Shown here one piece after another: positions 44,701 through 53,596 of a DNA stretch of 64,000 nt. Position 1 is the first letter of the stretch. Every line of letters begins with the position of its first letter. Source of the DNA: Arachidicoccus terrestris (GTDB taxonomy: Bacteria > Bacteroidota > Bacteroidia > Chitinophagales > Chitinophagaceae); NCBI RefSeq assembly GCF_020042345.1, contig NZ_CP083387.1, positions 2,294,001-2,358,000 of the forward strand. The letters are read 5' to 3'. The notes beneath the pieces are model-generated. The model was given only the letters and a program-made list of their open reading frames with translations, had not been told where the DNA came from and made no database searches. Position numbers and translations under genes: made by a program.

Positions 44701-45069
44701 ACCCGTCAGATTGGATCTTTTCTGCGTGCCATATCCCACAATAACCACATCTGTGAGCGCCTTGTTGTCTTTCTGCAACACTACATGAAAAGATGTACTG
44801 TCACCAATAGCGACCTCTTTATCTACGAAACCTACATAACGAAAAATCAGGATCCTCGACTTTTCAGGCACTTTCAGGGAAAAGGAGCCATCCGTCCCTG
44901 TGGCCGTTCCTATAGTCGCTCCTTTTACCAGGATAGATACCCCTTGCAAGGGTATATGGCTTTCATCGGTAACGGTTCCTGTCAGGTCCCTGGACTGGGC
45001 AAAAACTGTCTGTACGCAAAAGCAGCAACACAACAGGATAGCCGAAAAGTTGATGTACTTTGTTTTCAT
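41788..45069 (-). CDS. susC: SusC/RagA-family TonB-dependent outer-membrane transporter
   Basis: A 1093-residue outer-membrane importer. Order: signal peptide (about 1-24, ends VFAQ), CarboxypepD_reg-like domain (27-105; GTVTDESHIPLQGVSILVKG), TonB-box region DVVIVGYGTQKRSNLTGAV, plug (about 125-240; IYGTRAAWGVILIKTK), and a 22-stranded barrel ending in SFGVQVTF. The length is normal. It is the first gene of the susC-susD-GH9-unknown minus operon. It imports oligosaccharides released at the surface using TonB energy. The symbol is a family name. Confidence 0.96.
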   Translation of the reverse strand: MKTKYINFSAILLCCCFCVQTVFAQSRDLTGTVTDESHIPLQGVSILVKGATIGTATGTDGSFSLKVPEKSRILIFRYVGFVDKEVAIGDSTSFHVVLQKDNKALTDVVIVGYGTQKRSNLTGAVTTVDTKVLDARPITDLARGLQGVVPGLTITTSSGELGKNPAIRLRGITGSLNSPEGTQPLILVDNVEMPNLQMINPEDIEQISVLKDAASTSIYGTRAAWGVILIKTKSGHRNMPTRVSYRNNFAYSQPTTTPKIAPAYEGAQMVLEALRRSANNPDIQSFGVLGMYFDSIGNQKIKEWSEKYGGQDLGPEMVEGRDYEIRNGNLYFYRSWDPLKMYMRDWTPQQKHDISITGGSDKTTFDIGLGYLGEKGVLKVNPDQFDRYNASVGVQSSVTGWLDVRSKLIYASTLTTTPFIFGSDAFGPWYYLLRWPAIYPYGTIDGHPFRSAVTEVAQAKMNRDNNAYLRASAGATLRPIDHLSINFDYSYSTNNEHYHSTGGGTSGIDFWAGQLNYLDNYQSSSYNSVTYISNWDKMHTAKAFATYDLGLNDHQFKFMVGSDMDLYKSWGQYSERRDIIDPDFGEIGLTTGDQFAYGGPGRDPGEQWPITQWSTLGYFARINYSYKNKYLLELNGRRDGSSRFPTKDAWAFFPSMSAGYVLTEEPFMQPLKKTLSFLKVRGSWGQLGNQGVGEYRFLSTMASSSSGWWIGDNNEITFSTPQEVRSSLTWEKIATLDFGLDARFLEDRLGLTFDWYQRTTSDMIRPGVTLPSSYGGNSPVRNYGAMRTTGWELSLDYHQNIGNDFSINAAVTLSDFKEEITKDANVTKTITSIYNGKTLGEIWGYETVGLFQESDFEGKDGSGRWIPKSGIADQSFLEGNSNWFNFGPGDVHYKDLNGDGKIDPGNSTVDDHGDMKVIGNTTPRYQYSIRLGTAWRGIDFDMFWQGVGKRDLWPSGGGPVFIPGFSVAEARYEHQLDYWTPENTDAYYPRSTSNPLNSFNFYPQSRYLLNMAYLRLKNVQLGYSLPAGLISRLNLVKVRVYASGENLLTFDNLQIPIDPEVDYTKAQLAGAGNAFGRVYPYRKTISFGVQVTF

Positions 45070-45660
45070 CCGTTTCTTTTTATTTGGTTTATCAATGGCC
45101 GGATGGAAACGTGCAATCCCACCCCTTTTAACCCAAGGCTATCGCTTGATTTCATCCGTATTTATTTAAATCGTTGTATCCGTTTAGTGTTGGCCGTTCT
45201 TAACTTAGCAAAGCATTCTTCCCATTTTGGCCATATTTTCTCACAATCCACTCAACACTGTCAACCCGCACAAACCCGCATCGTTTTTTGTGTATCTACA
45301 ACTAAATTAGCTTAAAATTGCATAAAAACGCAAATTATTTTAAAACTTTCTTAACATCGATAGCCGCTCCCACGGTTGCATTAACACATATCGCTGTCAG
45401 TCAATTGGTTTTCCTCGTTAAGGTCGCTCTGTTTTATTTCTTCAGGATATTGCCATATTATGAGCATTTACCTGTTTTTCTGGCAAAACAACGCAGTACT
45501 GGTGCTGTTCTCGATGCCCGCTTTTTTGTAAAGCTGCTTTTCCGAAAGGAGGAAGAAACCAGCGGCGGTGTAAAGCGCCACCCTGTTTTGGCTATCTGGA
45601 AATAACGGCTCTCCAACACCCAATATGCATTACTTTTGCGGCAATCAAAGATGACGATGA
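45070..45660. promoter_or_regulatory. 591-bp divergent region between susC and the isochorismatase-fold gene
   Basis: No convincing gene; small frames on either strand lack starts or family resemblance. It must contain the susC promoter (none of the TAnnTTTG type was found on the minus strand) and the plus-strand -7 element at 45631-45638. A weak dyad TTGCAT...GCAA near 45318-45334 is the only symmetric element I noticed. Confidence 0.35.
45631..45638 (+). promoter_or_regulatory. Predicted -7 promoter element of the isochorismatase-fold gene
   Basis: TACTTTTG fits TAnnTTTG and is followed by CG. It lies 22 bp upstream of the ATG at 45661. No -33 match at usual spacing. Confidence 0.45.
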
Positions 45661-46248
45661 ATGGAAGCAATGAATCGCGAAGATAGGATGACCGATACCG
45701 CACTGCTCGTTATGGATGTTCAAAAATATACCCTCAGATCTCTCAAAGATGCCAATTATTATATTCACGGTATTGCCAGGGCCCTTTCTGCCGCCAGGCA
45801 GGCAGGTATGCCTGTCATTTATATCGTTGTCGGGTTCAGACCAGGGTATCCGGAGGTGCATCCCGACAACCAGGCATTCATGAACATGAAAAAGCTAAAT
45901 GTTGGGTTAGACGATCCGGATAACTACACAGTCCCGGCCTCTATCGGGCCGAAAGCCGATGATTTGGTGGTCATCAAAAAAAGATTCAGCGCATTTGCGG
46001 GTAGTGGCCTGGACTTAATTTTAAGATCGAAGCAAATCCGGCATTTGGTATTGGCGGGCATTTCCACAAGCGGCGTAGTGCTTTCCACATTAAGGGAAGC
46101 AAGCGATAAAGACTATAGGATAACAGTGCTGGCAGACGGCTGCGCAGATAAAGACGAAACCGTCCACCAGATGTTACTGGAAAGAATATTTCCCAGGCAG
46201 GCCCGGCTAACCACCATTGAAGACTGGTGTTCCGATATCCGGCCCTGA
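45661..46248 (+). CDS. Isochorismatase-fold hydrolase lacking the catalytic cysteine
   Basis: A 195-residue cytoplasmic hydrolase-fold protein. The catalytic Asp (LLVMDVQ) and Lys (VVIKKRFSAFAG) of the cysteine-hydrolase/isochorismatase superfamily are present. The nucleophilic Cys expected in the T-x-x-C-V segment is missing: AGISTSGVVLSTLREA has glycine. True isochorismatases also dispense with the cysteine, so it may act on a vinyl ether rather than an amide, or be inactive. The ATG at 45661 gives a 9-residue lead; 45688 is an alternative. It sits alone on the plus strand inside the minus-strand glycan locus and may be unrelated to it. Confidence 0.8.
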   Translation: MEAMNREDRMTDTALLVMDVQKYTLRSLKDANYYIHGIARALSAARQAGMPVIYIVVGFRPGYPEVHPDNQAFMNMKKLNVGLDDPDNYTVPASIGPKADDLVVIKKRFSAFAGSGLDLILRSKQIRHLVLAGISTSGVVLSTLREASDKDYRITVLADGCADKDETVHQMLLERIFPRQARLTTIEDWCSDIRP

Positions 46249-46269
46249 CAGCTGATTTTTACTTATGAT

Positions 46270-48336
46270 TCATTGCCTCCTCTCCACTACAGGAAAAGAA
46301 GATATCCTCAGTCGGGTGGCTCCCATCGGGATCAGGGTTACCTGCTCTTCCGGCGTCTGTACCGCTACCGGGCTCTGAGGTAATACACCGCAAAGACCAT
46401 GTTCATCGATCTTCCAGTCAGGTATTTTCCGCGCGTTGACGACCATTTCGAGCGGTACAGATCCAGGGGTAAACGGCATAGAATCCTTTGGCCAGGGCTT
46501 TTGCCTGACTTTCCAGCCAGAGATGTCTCCGTTTGCAGGCAGTACCAATCCGTAATTCCAGGCACTGGCCGGATAAATATTATAGGCCGGCCACTTGGTG
46601 GGATCAGCATCTTTTTGCCAGTGAGAATCGCCGATAGCTGATTTGCGGCTGTCTTCCATTTCAAATTTTTCTTTGATCTTCAAAGAGAAGCTCAAAGGGC
46701 CGTAGTCGACACTAACGCTGTTTTTATTCTTCGCCCATTTCTTTAGCGTGGGTTTCATGGGAAGTTTCAAGGTGATCTTATCTCCGTTTTTCCATGTATG
46801 CGTGACCTTCGCATAACCACCAGCGGCCAGATCCGAGAAGACCGCTTTCCCATTCACCAGGACTTCCGCACGGTCGCACCATCCGGGTATTCTCAGGTAT
46901 ATCGGAAAAGCAATGGCTCCGGGTGTATTTACGATAAAACGAATTTCCTGTTCAAATGGATAATTCGTTTCTTCTTTGAGTGTCACAGTTGTACCGTCAC
47001 CGACCTTGGCAGTAACCGAGCTGGCCGAATACAGCACTGCTGCAATGCCTTTATCAGGGGTGGCCATCCATAGATTCTCTGCGTAATAAGGCCAGCCCTG
47101 TGCATGATTGTGCTGGCAGCACCTGCTGCTAAAGGGGTTCATCATCAAAAACGGGCCATTGTTTTGGATACCCGGACTATGGTTTTTATTGTCACTAATC
47201 ACCATATTGGGCGCAGTCAGATACCGGAGCGCCTTAAAATCCGGCATGACGGCTGCGGGATACGTATTGAAAGCCACATCTTCACAATTGTCAGCCCAAA
47301 AGGGATCTCCGGTAAACCGCAGCAGCATTTCATCGGAAGCCATCTGCTCGACCATCCCGCAGGTCTCGACTGCCTGGTGAGGATCAGCATATCCGGGCCG
47401 GGCATTCTCATCGGCACCGAACATACCTCCGGGCACCTGACCATACATACCGCGCACTAAATAAAAGTCACGGTATGTCGCTTTAAGATCTGAAGAATCT
47501 CTGGACAACATGTAATAAGTGGCCGGTTCCCTGAAACTCTGCGCTATGTTTACATTATGCCAATTGGGCAAATTGTTTTGCTGTTCCCAATCAGCCGTAT
47601 TGCGATGGATCTTTTCTGCCAGCTTCAACAGATCCTGATCTCCGGTACGGTTATATAACCAATATACACTATACAGGTTGTCCCCTCCGCGGCTATTCTC
47701 CCAATAATCCTTTAAAAACAAGCTATCCGGCAGGTTTTGCTCCCACTTAAAATATTTGGTCATAAAGGGAATGACCCTGCTGTCTCTACTGTAATCATAG
47801 TAGGACTGCAGGCACCACAGCATAATCATATTCGGCCAGAGATCCGGCTTCCCGTCTCTCAGCGTAAGCGGACCAAAATAACCGTCCGGACGCTGGGTTT
47901 GCAAAACGGCGTCAATCCAGACCTTGGTCTCTTTAAGCATGGCTGGATCTTCCAGGATATAAGCCAGGTCTCCATATCCTTTGAGCCAATAAGGCACTTC
48001 TTCCCAACCATGACCCCCTTTGCCCTCCTTATCCAACCAGGCGTTGTCTTCTTTTTCCAGCCAGGCGCTGATTTCTCCAAGATGCCCCGTAAGACCATCG
48101 CGTTGCAGTTCCAGATACTTTTTCAGCCAGCCCGCCGGCTGAATGCTCCCAATCGGCAATTTCATAAAATGTGTCGGCTTCAGCGGCGCTTTATTCCCTA
48201 TATAATAAGGATTTGTCAGTTGCGTGGCCGGCTGCGCAACCTGCTCAACAATCACAGGAGACTGAGCCTGAACCAGAGCCTGGCACAATAATAACCCTGC
48301 TACCCCCAAGACATATTTTTTAATTGAAAACATCAT
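46270..48336 (-). CDS. GH127-family beta-L-arabinofuranosidase
   Basis: A 688-residue secreted enzyme that removes beta-L-arabinofuranose units. The signal peptide ends ALVQAQ. The (alpha/alpha)6 barrel carries the zinc/cysteine active site of GH127: the Glu and Cys in AVETCGMVEQ and the adjacent cysteines in SSRCCQHNHAQGWPYY. Beta-sandwich domains follow (YLRIPGWCDRAEVLVNGK). It is 11 bp downstream of the DUF4965-type gene and is the last of the GH43-epimerase-DUF4965-GH127 run. Confidence 0.88.
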   Translation of the reverse strand: MMFSIKKYVLGVAGLLLCQALVQAQSPVIVEQVAQPATQLTNPYYIGNKAPLKPTHFMKLPIGSIQPAGWLKKYLELQRDGLTGHLGEISAWLEKEDNAWLDKEGKGGHGWEEVPYWLKGYGDLAYILEDPAMLKETKVWIDAVLQTQRPDGYFGPLTLRDGKPDLWPNMIMLWCLQSYYDYSRDSRVIPFMTKYFKWEQNLPDSLFLKDYWENSRGGDNLYSVYWLYNRTGDQDLLKLAEKIHRNTADWEQQNNLPNWHNVNIAQSFREPATYYMLSRDSSDLKATYRDFYLVRGMYGQVPGGMFGADENARPGYADPHQAVETCGMVEQMASDEMLLRFTGDPFWADNCEDVAFNTYPAAVMPDFKALRYLTAPNMVISDNKNHSPGIQNNGPFLMMNPFSSRCCQHNHAQGWPYYAENLWMATPDKGIAAVLYSASSVTAKVGDGTTVTLKEETNYPFEQEIRFIVNTPGAIAFPIYLRIPGWCDRAEVLVNGKAVFSDLAAGGYAKVTHTWKNGDKITLKLPMKPTLKKWAKNKNSVSVDYGPLSFSLKIKEKFEMEDSRKSAIGDSHWQKDADPTKWPAYNIYPASAWNYGLVLPANGDISGWKVRQKPWPKDSMPFTPGSVPLEMVVNARKIPDWKIDEHGLCGVLPQSPVAVQTPEEQVTLIPMGATRLRISSFPVVERRQ

Positions 48337-48347
48337 GAGATATCATT

Positions 48348-50858
48348 TTAGTTATTAAGAAGCTGTTTTTCCAATAACCGCATATAAAACCCGCCAACAA
48401 CACTACGTGCCTGAAAGCCCACCTGATGGGCATCAGTTGTCTCATACCAATCACTCAGGGGAACGCGGTCAGGTGTTTCAGTGGCAAATTTGTAGACCGG
48501 ATCTATAAAGAATTCAAAGTCTGATCTGGTTTTAGCCATGCTGGCTGTCCAAAGGATCCAGTCGGATTTTGTATAGGTTTTTCTACTATCCAGCGGGAGC
48601 CCAAATCTCAGCTGCTTTGTTTTATAAAAAGCCAGTTCTTTCGCAGCCACAGATTCAGGGAAAGCATTTATTCCAAGCATTTTATCCCATATCATATTAT
48701 ATTTCTGACTCCAGCTCTTCGCCGGCCCTCCGAAAGTGAGGGTATAATGATCGCCGGCACCCGCCATCTGCTGCCATTTATCAGCCATTTGCTTTGCCGT
48801 CCGGCCATACTTTTCGGCAATATCGCTTTTACCCAGCATGCCGGCCAACTTTCCATAGGCCCCTACGGCCTCAATCGCCTTGACAGAAAGATTGGCGTTT
48901 CTGGCTAAATGCCCTGCAAAGTCATCTGTACAAAGCTGATTGGTCGGATCCATGCCTTGTTCTACCAGGTAATTGGTCCAGGTTGTCAGTTCCTTCCAGT
49001 GCTTGGCTGCATAATCTGCATTCCCCTCAACGGTTGCAATGGCCGCAGTCAAGATTACCATGTTGCCGGCTTCTTCTACTGGCATGTCCTCTCCGTAGGT
49101 CTGACCATTGGCAAGGGGGTAGGTCCCCAGGTCATGTGCAGGGAAAGGTTTTTTCCATTTACCGCTTTCACTGTAATAGAAAATACCATTCATCATTCCC
49201 TTTAATAAATCAGGGTTATATAATAAATACAGGGGTGAAGACGGATAGGTTATGTCCACGGTATTGATTGATCCATTGCTGAAATTCTCTTTAGACATGA
49301 ACAGCAGTTCTCCTTTAGGAGATTTTACAATACCGTGCGCTGCAATACTCTGACGATAGGCCAGCTCTAACAGTCGGGCGTATTTTTCTCCACCAGCCTT
49401 TAGGGCGCTATCTCTCAGGCTTTGGTCAAACCGGTTGCACAGAGATATTACCTGATCATGGTCATCAGCCGCATTTAGCAGCTGCTCTTCAATTGTATGT
49501 TTGCCGTCTTTATTCCACCAGGGTCTGAGATTTTCATGAAAAAACTGCACAGAAAATCTTTCATCGTAGGCCAGCTCTATATAGGTAGATGCATTACTGC
49601 TTACCTGACCCAGGTCCTGTACCGTATTCAGACTGAGCCCTTTGCCCTGCATAGAAGGTGCTTCGGTAGAAGTCCCGTTTAAAAAAGAACTGACACCTTC
49701 TATTCCTGATTTAGAAATATATTGTTTTAAGCTGGCAGACTGTTTGGCGCCGACATAAAAATAGCCCCAGTTGATCCGCACATTATCGCCTTTCTTTTGT
49801 AAGATCGCCTGGGCAGTCGTTCCTGTTTTAAGGAAAGAGAGCCCTCTTTCGTTTTTACGAAATGCAATTACCTGTTCAGAAGGCTGGTCAACGGCAATGT
49901 CTGAGCTCACGCCCAAATAAAGCTTAATGCGGTGTGCCTTGCCATCTAGCACCTTTACCTGATAGTCAATATAAGAAACAGGCCGGGAAAGAATATCCAT
50001 TCTATCCAGTAACAGCGGAGAAACAAACTGCACAGAAAGGCCTACATTACCGGCTTTGAACTGATAAACTGTCTGGGTCGCTTTTACGGTTACGTCTGTC
50101 TGTTCAGCGGGCTGTACGGCTTTTATGACATCCTGACTGACGGCCTGCACCAGTCCGGCGTCCAGATAGGCTCCGCCCTTTGTATTAGCGCAATGAATGG
50201 CCAGTACATTTTTGCCTTTTTTAAGCAGGCTTCTTACATCAACGGATAAGGCCGGCTTTATATATTTTTCTGTCCAGCCCTCTTTTTGAAAGATCTCTTT
50301 TCCGTTAAGATACACTTCGACATTATCATCATGGCGAATACTCAACAAAACGGGAGCGTCTCCTAAAGTGGAGGGATCGGCCTCAAAGCTACGGCGCATC
50401 CAGATATCCTCTGACTTCCAGGCGGTTTTTGCATCATGGCTGTTATCTCCAAAAGGGGCTTGCCCTGCTGTCCACCTCATGTCATTGTAAGCGGCACTTG
50501 CCCAGTCTCCCAACGGCTTCTCGAAAGTATAACGGGCACTGTAGGGCTGATGCTGCGTTGTTGCCAATACATCTTTATAGGAGAGAGGCGTCTTTCCCAA
50601 AAATCGGTAAAACCGGTCATCCACCTGAATGATCCCAACAAGGGACTGCTCCGCGCCTGTCCAATGTCTGGTCGTGCTTTCGTTTAACTGATCAGAGGCT
50701 GACCAGATGCTGAAATAACTGTCATGCGTAATAAGCGGATAGGAGGGGGCCTTCTGCTGTGCAGAAAGAACAGTGAATGCTCCGGATAATAACAGAGCGC
50801 CGGTTAAGCGCCATTTCCTTTTGAATCCTGTGTTGCCCCGGGAAGGTACTTGATACAT
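48348..50858 (-). CDS. DUF4964/DUF5127/DUF4965 six-hairpin protein (annotated 'glutaminase family')
   Basis: A large secreted protein of about 836 residues. After a signal peptide ending VLSAQQ come the DUF4964-like start (YPLITHDSYFSIWSASDQLN), an inserted galactose-binding jelly roll (about 100-230; DDNVEVYLNGKEIF, GKNVLAIHCANTKGGA), a DUF5127-like beta-sandwich, and a C-terminal (alpha/alpha)6 domain (about 460-835; VDITYPSSPLYLLYNPDL, PVEEAGNMVILTAA). Relatives are named glutaminases after a fungal enzyme, but those in glycan loci are more likely glycosidases. Start 50858 was preferred over 50924 because the signal peptide follows it closely. Confidence 0.8.
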   Translation of the reverse strand: MYQVPSRGNTGFKRKWRLTGALLLSGAFTVLSAQQKAPSYPLITHDSYFSIWSASDQLNESTTRHWTGAEQSLVGIIQVDDRFYRFLGKTPLSYKDVLATTQHQPYSARYTFEKPLGDWASAAYNDMRWTAGQAPFGDNSHDAKTAWKSEDIWMRRSFEADPSTLGDAPVLLSIRHDDNVEVYLNGKEIFQKEGWTEKYIKPALSVDVRSLLKKGKNVLAIHCANTKGGAYLDAGLVQAVSQDVIKAVQPAEQTDVTVKATQTVYQFKAGNVGLSVQFVSPLLLDRMDILSRPVSYIDYQVKVLDGKAHRIKLYLGVSSDIAVDQPSEQVIAFRKNERGLSFLKTGTTAQAILQKKGDNVRINWGYFYVGAKQSASLKQYISKSGIEGVSSFLNGTSTEAPSMQGKGLSLNTVQDLGQVSSNASTYIELAYDERFSVQFFHENLRPWWNKDGKHTIEEQLLNAADDHDQVISLCNRFDQSLRDSALKAGGEKYARLLELAYRQSIAAHGIVKSPKGELLFMSKENFSNGSINTVDITYPSSPLYLLYNPDLLKGMMNGIFYYSESGKWKKPFPAHDLGTYPLANGQTYGEDMPVEEAGNMVILTAAIATVEGNADYAAKHWKELTTWTNYLVEQGMDPTNQLCTDDFAGHLARNANLSVKAIEAVGAYGKLAGMLGKSDIAEKYGRTAKQMADKWQQMAGAGDHYTLTFGGPAKSWSQKYNMIWDKMLGINAFPESVAAKELAFYKTKQLRFGLPLDSRKTYTKSDWILWTASMAKTRSDFEFFIDPVYKFATETPDRVPLSDWYETTDAHQVGFQARSVVGGFYMRLLEKQLLNN

Positions 50859-51057
50859 CGTTGCTAATACATCTTTTAAATGTTGGAAAATGAAAATCTG
50901 AAATGGGTGGTAGTGTAGTGGCAATAAAATTAAAACTATTGTCTAAGAATTCCTCTTTTCATACGCGCAATAACAATTGCTTTAATTTTTGCCTGCCAGG
51001 CCCCTTAAAGCCAATCGGGAACAACTTCTCAGCTCTTCCCGATCTACTAAAATGCTA

Positions 51058-52245
51058 TTATTTCTGTATTGAAAATTTATACTCGGATGCTGTATGATAG
51101 GTCTGTCCCGGGTTTAAGACCGTACTTGGAAAATCAGGGTGGTTGGGCGCATCGGGAAAATGTTGTGTTTCCATAGCAAAAGCTGTTCTGAAACTGTCTT
51201 TAACACCGTTATTAAAAGTATTGGCAGCATTCATAAAGTTTCCGCTATATACCTGTAATCCCGGCTGATCTGTATAGACATCCATTCTAATGCCGCTTTT
51301 ATCCCCTATAACTGTCGCGGCTAAATGATGACTGCCTGTACTATCCAGTACATAATTAATATCATATCCTTTCCCGTTTTTCAGTTGCACATTATCCTGA
51401 TCAATTCTGGCGCCCATTGTGCGGGCCGTGAGAAAATCAAAAGGTGTCCCTTTCACGGAGGATATCTTACCCATAGGGATCAGTGTGCTGTCAACCGGTG
51501 TAATATGGCTGGCGTAGATAGTAAAGCTATGGTTCAGGATCGTGCCATTCCCTTCACCGTTAAGATTAAAGAAGGCATGGTTGGTCAGGTTGATTATGGT
51601 GGGTTTATCTGTAGAGGCATCATAGGTCATCTCCAGTCCGTTATCCGCATTTAGGTGATAGGTAACTTTTACCTGTAAGTTGCCGGGGAATCCTTCTTCC
51701 ATATCCTTGGAAACACGGGTAAAAACTATAGTGCTGCTGTCTGGCTGGCTGGCATCAAATGTCTGGTATTGAAATCCCTTTTTTCCTCCATGCAGTGTAT
51801 TGACTCCATTATTGGTAAATAATGTATACGTTTTTCCGTTCAGTGTGAATTTACCTCTGGCAATCCGGTTCCCGAATCTTCCGATCGTCGCGCCATAATA
51901 GGGTTCAGTGGCCCTTGCATAATCAGCAATGGAGGAAAACCCGCAGACAACATTCACTAATTTTCCCTCTTTATCCGGCACCTGCAGACTGACCAGCCGT
52001 CCGCCATAGTTCGTAAAAGTCGCGATCATTCCACTGGCGTTTTTCAACACGTAGAGATCCGTTTTAACACCGTCCAGCATCCCCTGAAACCCGGCCTTAT
52101 TGAGCAAATTGACGGTGGTGTCTTTAGTTCCGTTTCCTTTGCCAGCTCTATCACTATTCCCGCTGTTGCAGGACAGCGACAGCGCCGCTGTTATCACAAA
52201 AGCCCCCATTGCTGCGAGGCGAAAGACTCTAGATCTTTGTTTCAT
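51058..52245 (-). CDS. Aldose 1-epimerase (mutarotase), lipoprotein
   Basis: Interconverts the alpha and beta anomers of free sugars such as arabinose or galactose. A lipoprotein signal peptide ends at C26 (LSLSC), so it acts in the periplasm or at the surface. Family active-site segments are NTLHGGKKGF (His), NLTNHAFFNLNG (His) and METQHFPDAPNH (Glu). At 395 residues it has the usual length plus the leader. Within an arabinosidase cluster it would speed conversion of the released sugar. Confidence 0.92.
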   Translation of the reverse strand: MKQRSRVFRLAAMGAFVITAALSLSCNSGNSDRAGKGNGTKDTTVNLLNKAGFQGMLDGVKTDLYVLKNASGMIATFTNYGGRLVSLQVPDKEGKLVNVVCGFSSIADYARATEPYYGATIGRFGNRIARGKFTLNGKTYTLFTNNGVNTLHGGKKGFQYQTFDASQPDSSTIVFTRVSKDMEEGFPGNLQVKVTYHLNADNGLEMTYDASTDKPTIINLTNHAFFNLNGEGNGTILNHSFTIYASHITPVDSTLIPMGKISSVKGTPFDFLTARTMGARIDQDNVQLKNGKGYDINYVLDSTGSHHLAATVIGDKSGIRMDVYTDQPGLQVYSGNFMNAANTFNNGVKDSFRTAFAMETQHFPDAPNHPDFPSTVLNPGQTYHTASEYKFSIQK

Positions 52246-52260
52246 AAATTTTCTTTTATT

Positions 52261-52279
52261 CGTCGGGAAGACCCCGACG
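52261..52279. other. Stem-loop between GH43 and epimerase genes
   Basis: CGTCGGG and CCCGACG form a perfect 7-bp stem with a 5-nt loop, 15 bp upstream of the epimerase ATG on the minus strand. There is no T-tract, so it is more likely an mRNA-processing or stability element in the operon than a terminator. Confidence 0.35.
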
Positions 52280-52325
52280 ATACGATATGTTTAGAATATG
52301 TTTTAACGGATCTGATTGTGTGCTG

Positions 52326-53393
52326 TTATTCGCCTGAGGGAACCGCCAGTTTTTCTCCCACCTTTACCGGCTTGCCAAAATCAGGCGTGCCGTCTGCTTT
52401 CCAGTGAACAGGTTGCATCCTGGGGCTTCTGAACCGTCCGCAACCCTGACCGGCCTTATCATTCGCGTGGTAGATGATCCAGTCCTCTTTACCATCGGGA
52501 GATTTAAAAAATCCATTGTGACCCGGCGCATATACACCAATTTCCGGCGCACTGGCAAAAACCGGTTGAGGGCTTTTGATCCAATCTGTCGCCTTCATGG
52601 GATTGCCTCTCTTTTTCAGGCTAAGCATTCCCAGGCAATAGTGGTCAGTCCAGCAACCGCTTGCCGAATACACAAGAAAAAGGCGCTCATTTGAACCCTT
52701 TAGGATCTCCGGGCCTTCATTAACTGTGGGCAAACTTCCTTTAACGCTTCCTCTTTTTTCCCAGTCATACACCGAGGTTGAAAGCATCACCCTTTCCCCC
52801 TGGACAGTCCAGGGGTTTTTAAGTCTTGCGATATAAATATTCTGATGTATATTCTGATCCCCTTCCCACCCAGACCAGATCATGTATAGTTTCTTCTTGT
52901 ATTCAAAAACAGATCCATCGATCGCCCATTTATTCGTAGGATCAGTAACCTGCCCTTTAAAGACCCAGTTTTTGGAAAGCGGGTCAGCATTTGCGTTCTC
53001 TAGCACAAACATCCGGTGATGATCATTATTGCCATCATCGGCTGCAAAATAAATGTACCACTTATGATTGATGTAATGCATTTCCGGAGCCCACAGCTCT
53101 TTAGCATACATGCCTTCCGAAGGCGGTGTCCAGACGGTAACGGGTTTGGCCTCGCCTAACCGGGACATTTTTGTTGTCGCTAATAACTGAATATTGCGTC
53201 CGGTGGTGCGGCAAAAATAGTAAACCCCATTATGCTGAACTACCCAGGGGTCCGGCCCCGTCACCAAAAGCGGGTTAGCAAAACTGTCTTTCCCTGCCAG
53301 TGAACCGGCCGGCTGACCAATACCCGTCAGGGAAAAGAAGGTAACAAGGAAGCACGTTATAATACTCGTTAAGCCGCATGTCTTTTTAATCAT
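52326..53393 (-). CDS. GH43-family glycoside hydrolase (arabinofuranosidase/xylosidase type)
   Basis: A 355-residue secreted five-bladed propeller enzyme. The signal peptide ends LTGIGQ. The three catalytic carboxylates are visible: Asp in TGPDPWVV, Asp in KWAIDGSVF and Glu in VNEGPEIL. C-terminal CGRFRSPRMQPVHWKADGTP is typical of the family. First gene of the GH43-epimerase-DUF4965-GH127 run on the minus strand. Together with GH127 it implies release of L-arabinose from side chains; xylose is possible too. Confidence 0.92.
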   Translation of the reverse strand: MIKKTCGLTSIITCFLVTFFSLTGIGQPAGSLAGKDSFANPLLVTGPDPWVVQHNGVYYFCRTTGRNIQLLATTKMSRLGEAKPVTVWTPPSEGMYAKELWAPEMHYINHKWYIYFAADDGNNDHHRMFVLENANADPLSKNWVFKGQVTDPTNKWAIDGSVFEYKKKLYMIWSGWEGDQNIHQNIYIARLKNPWTVQGERVMLSTSVYDWEKRGSVKGSLPTVNEGPEILKGSNERLFLVYSASGCWTDHYCLGMLSLKKRGNPMKATDWIKSPQPVFASAPEIGVYAPGHNGFFKSPDGKEDWIIYHANDKAGQGCGRFRSPRMQPVHWKADGTPDFGKPVKVGEKLAVPSGE

Positions 53394-53596
53394 ATCAGAT
53401 CAGATATAATGGGGTGATTAATCTTCTTAATCAAAAACAGATAACGCTTTGCTTTCGTCACGTAATCGTTTGCACAAAAGAACCCTTCAAAAAGTTAAAA
53501 ACAAAATACGTTTCTGCAATATAGACATTAATTCTAAACAAGCACAGGCAATAGCGCTTATTTAGAATCTATTAAAGATTGGATGAATTCTTTGCT

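Noticed and set aside
45318-45605. 95-residue plus-strand frame in the susC upstream region
   Set aside because: No good start, no family resemblance, odd composition; the region fits a control region better.
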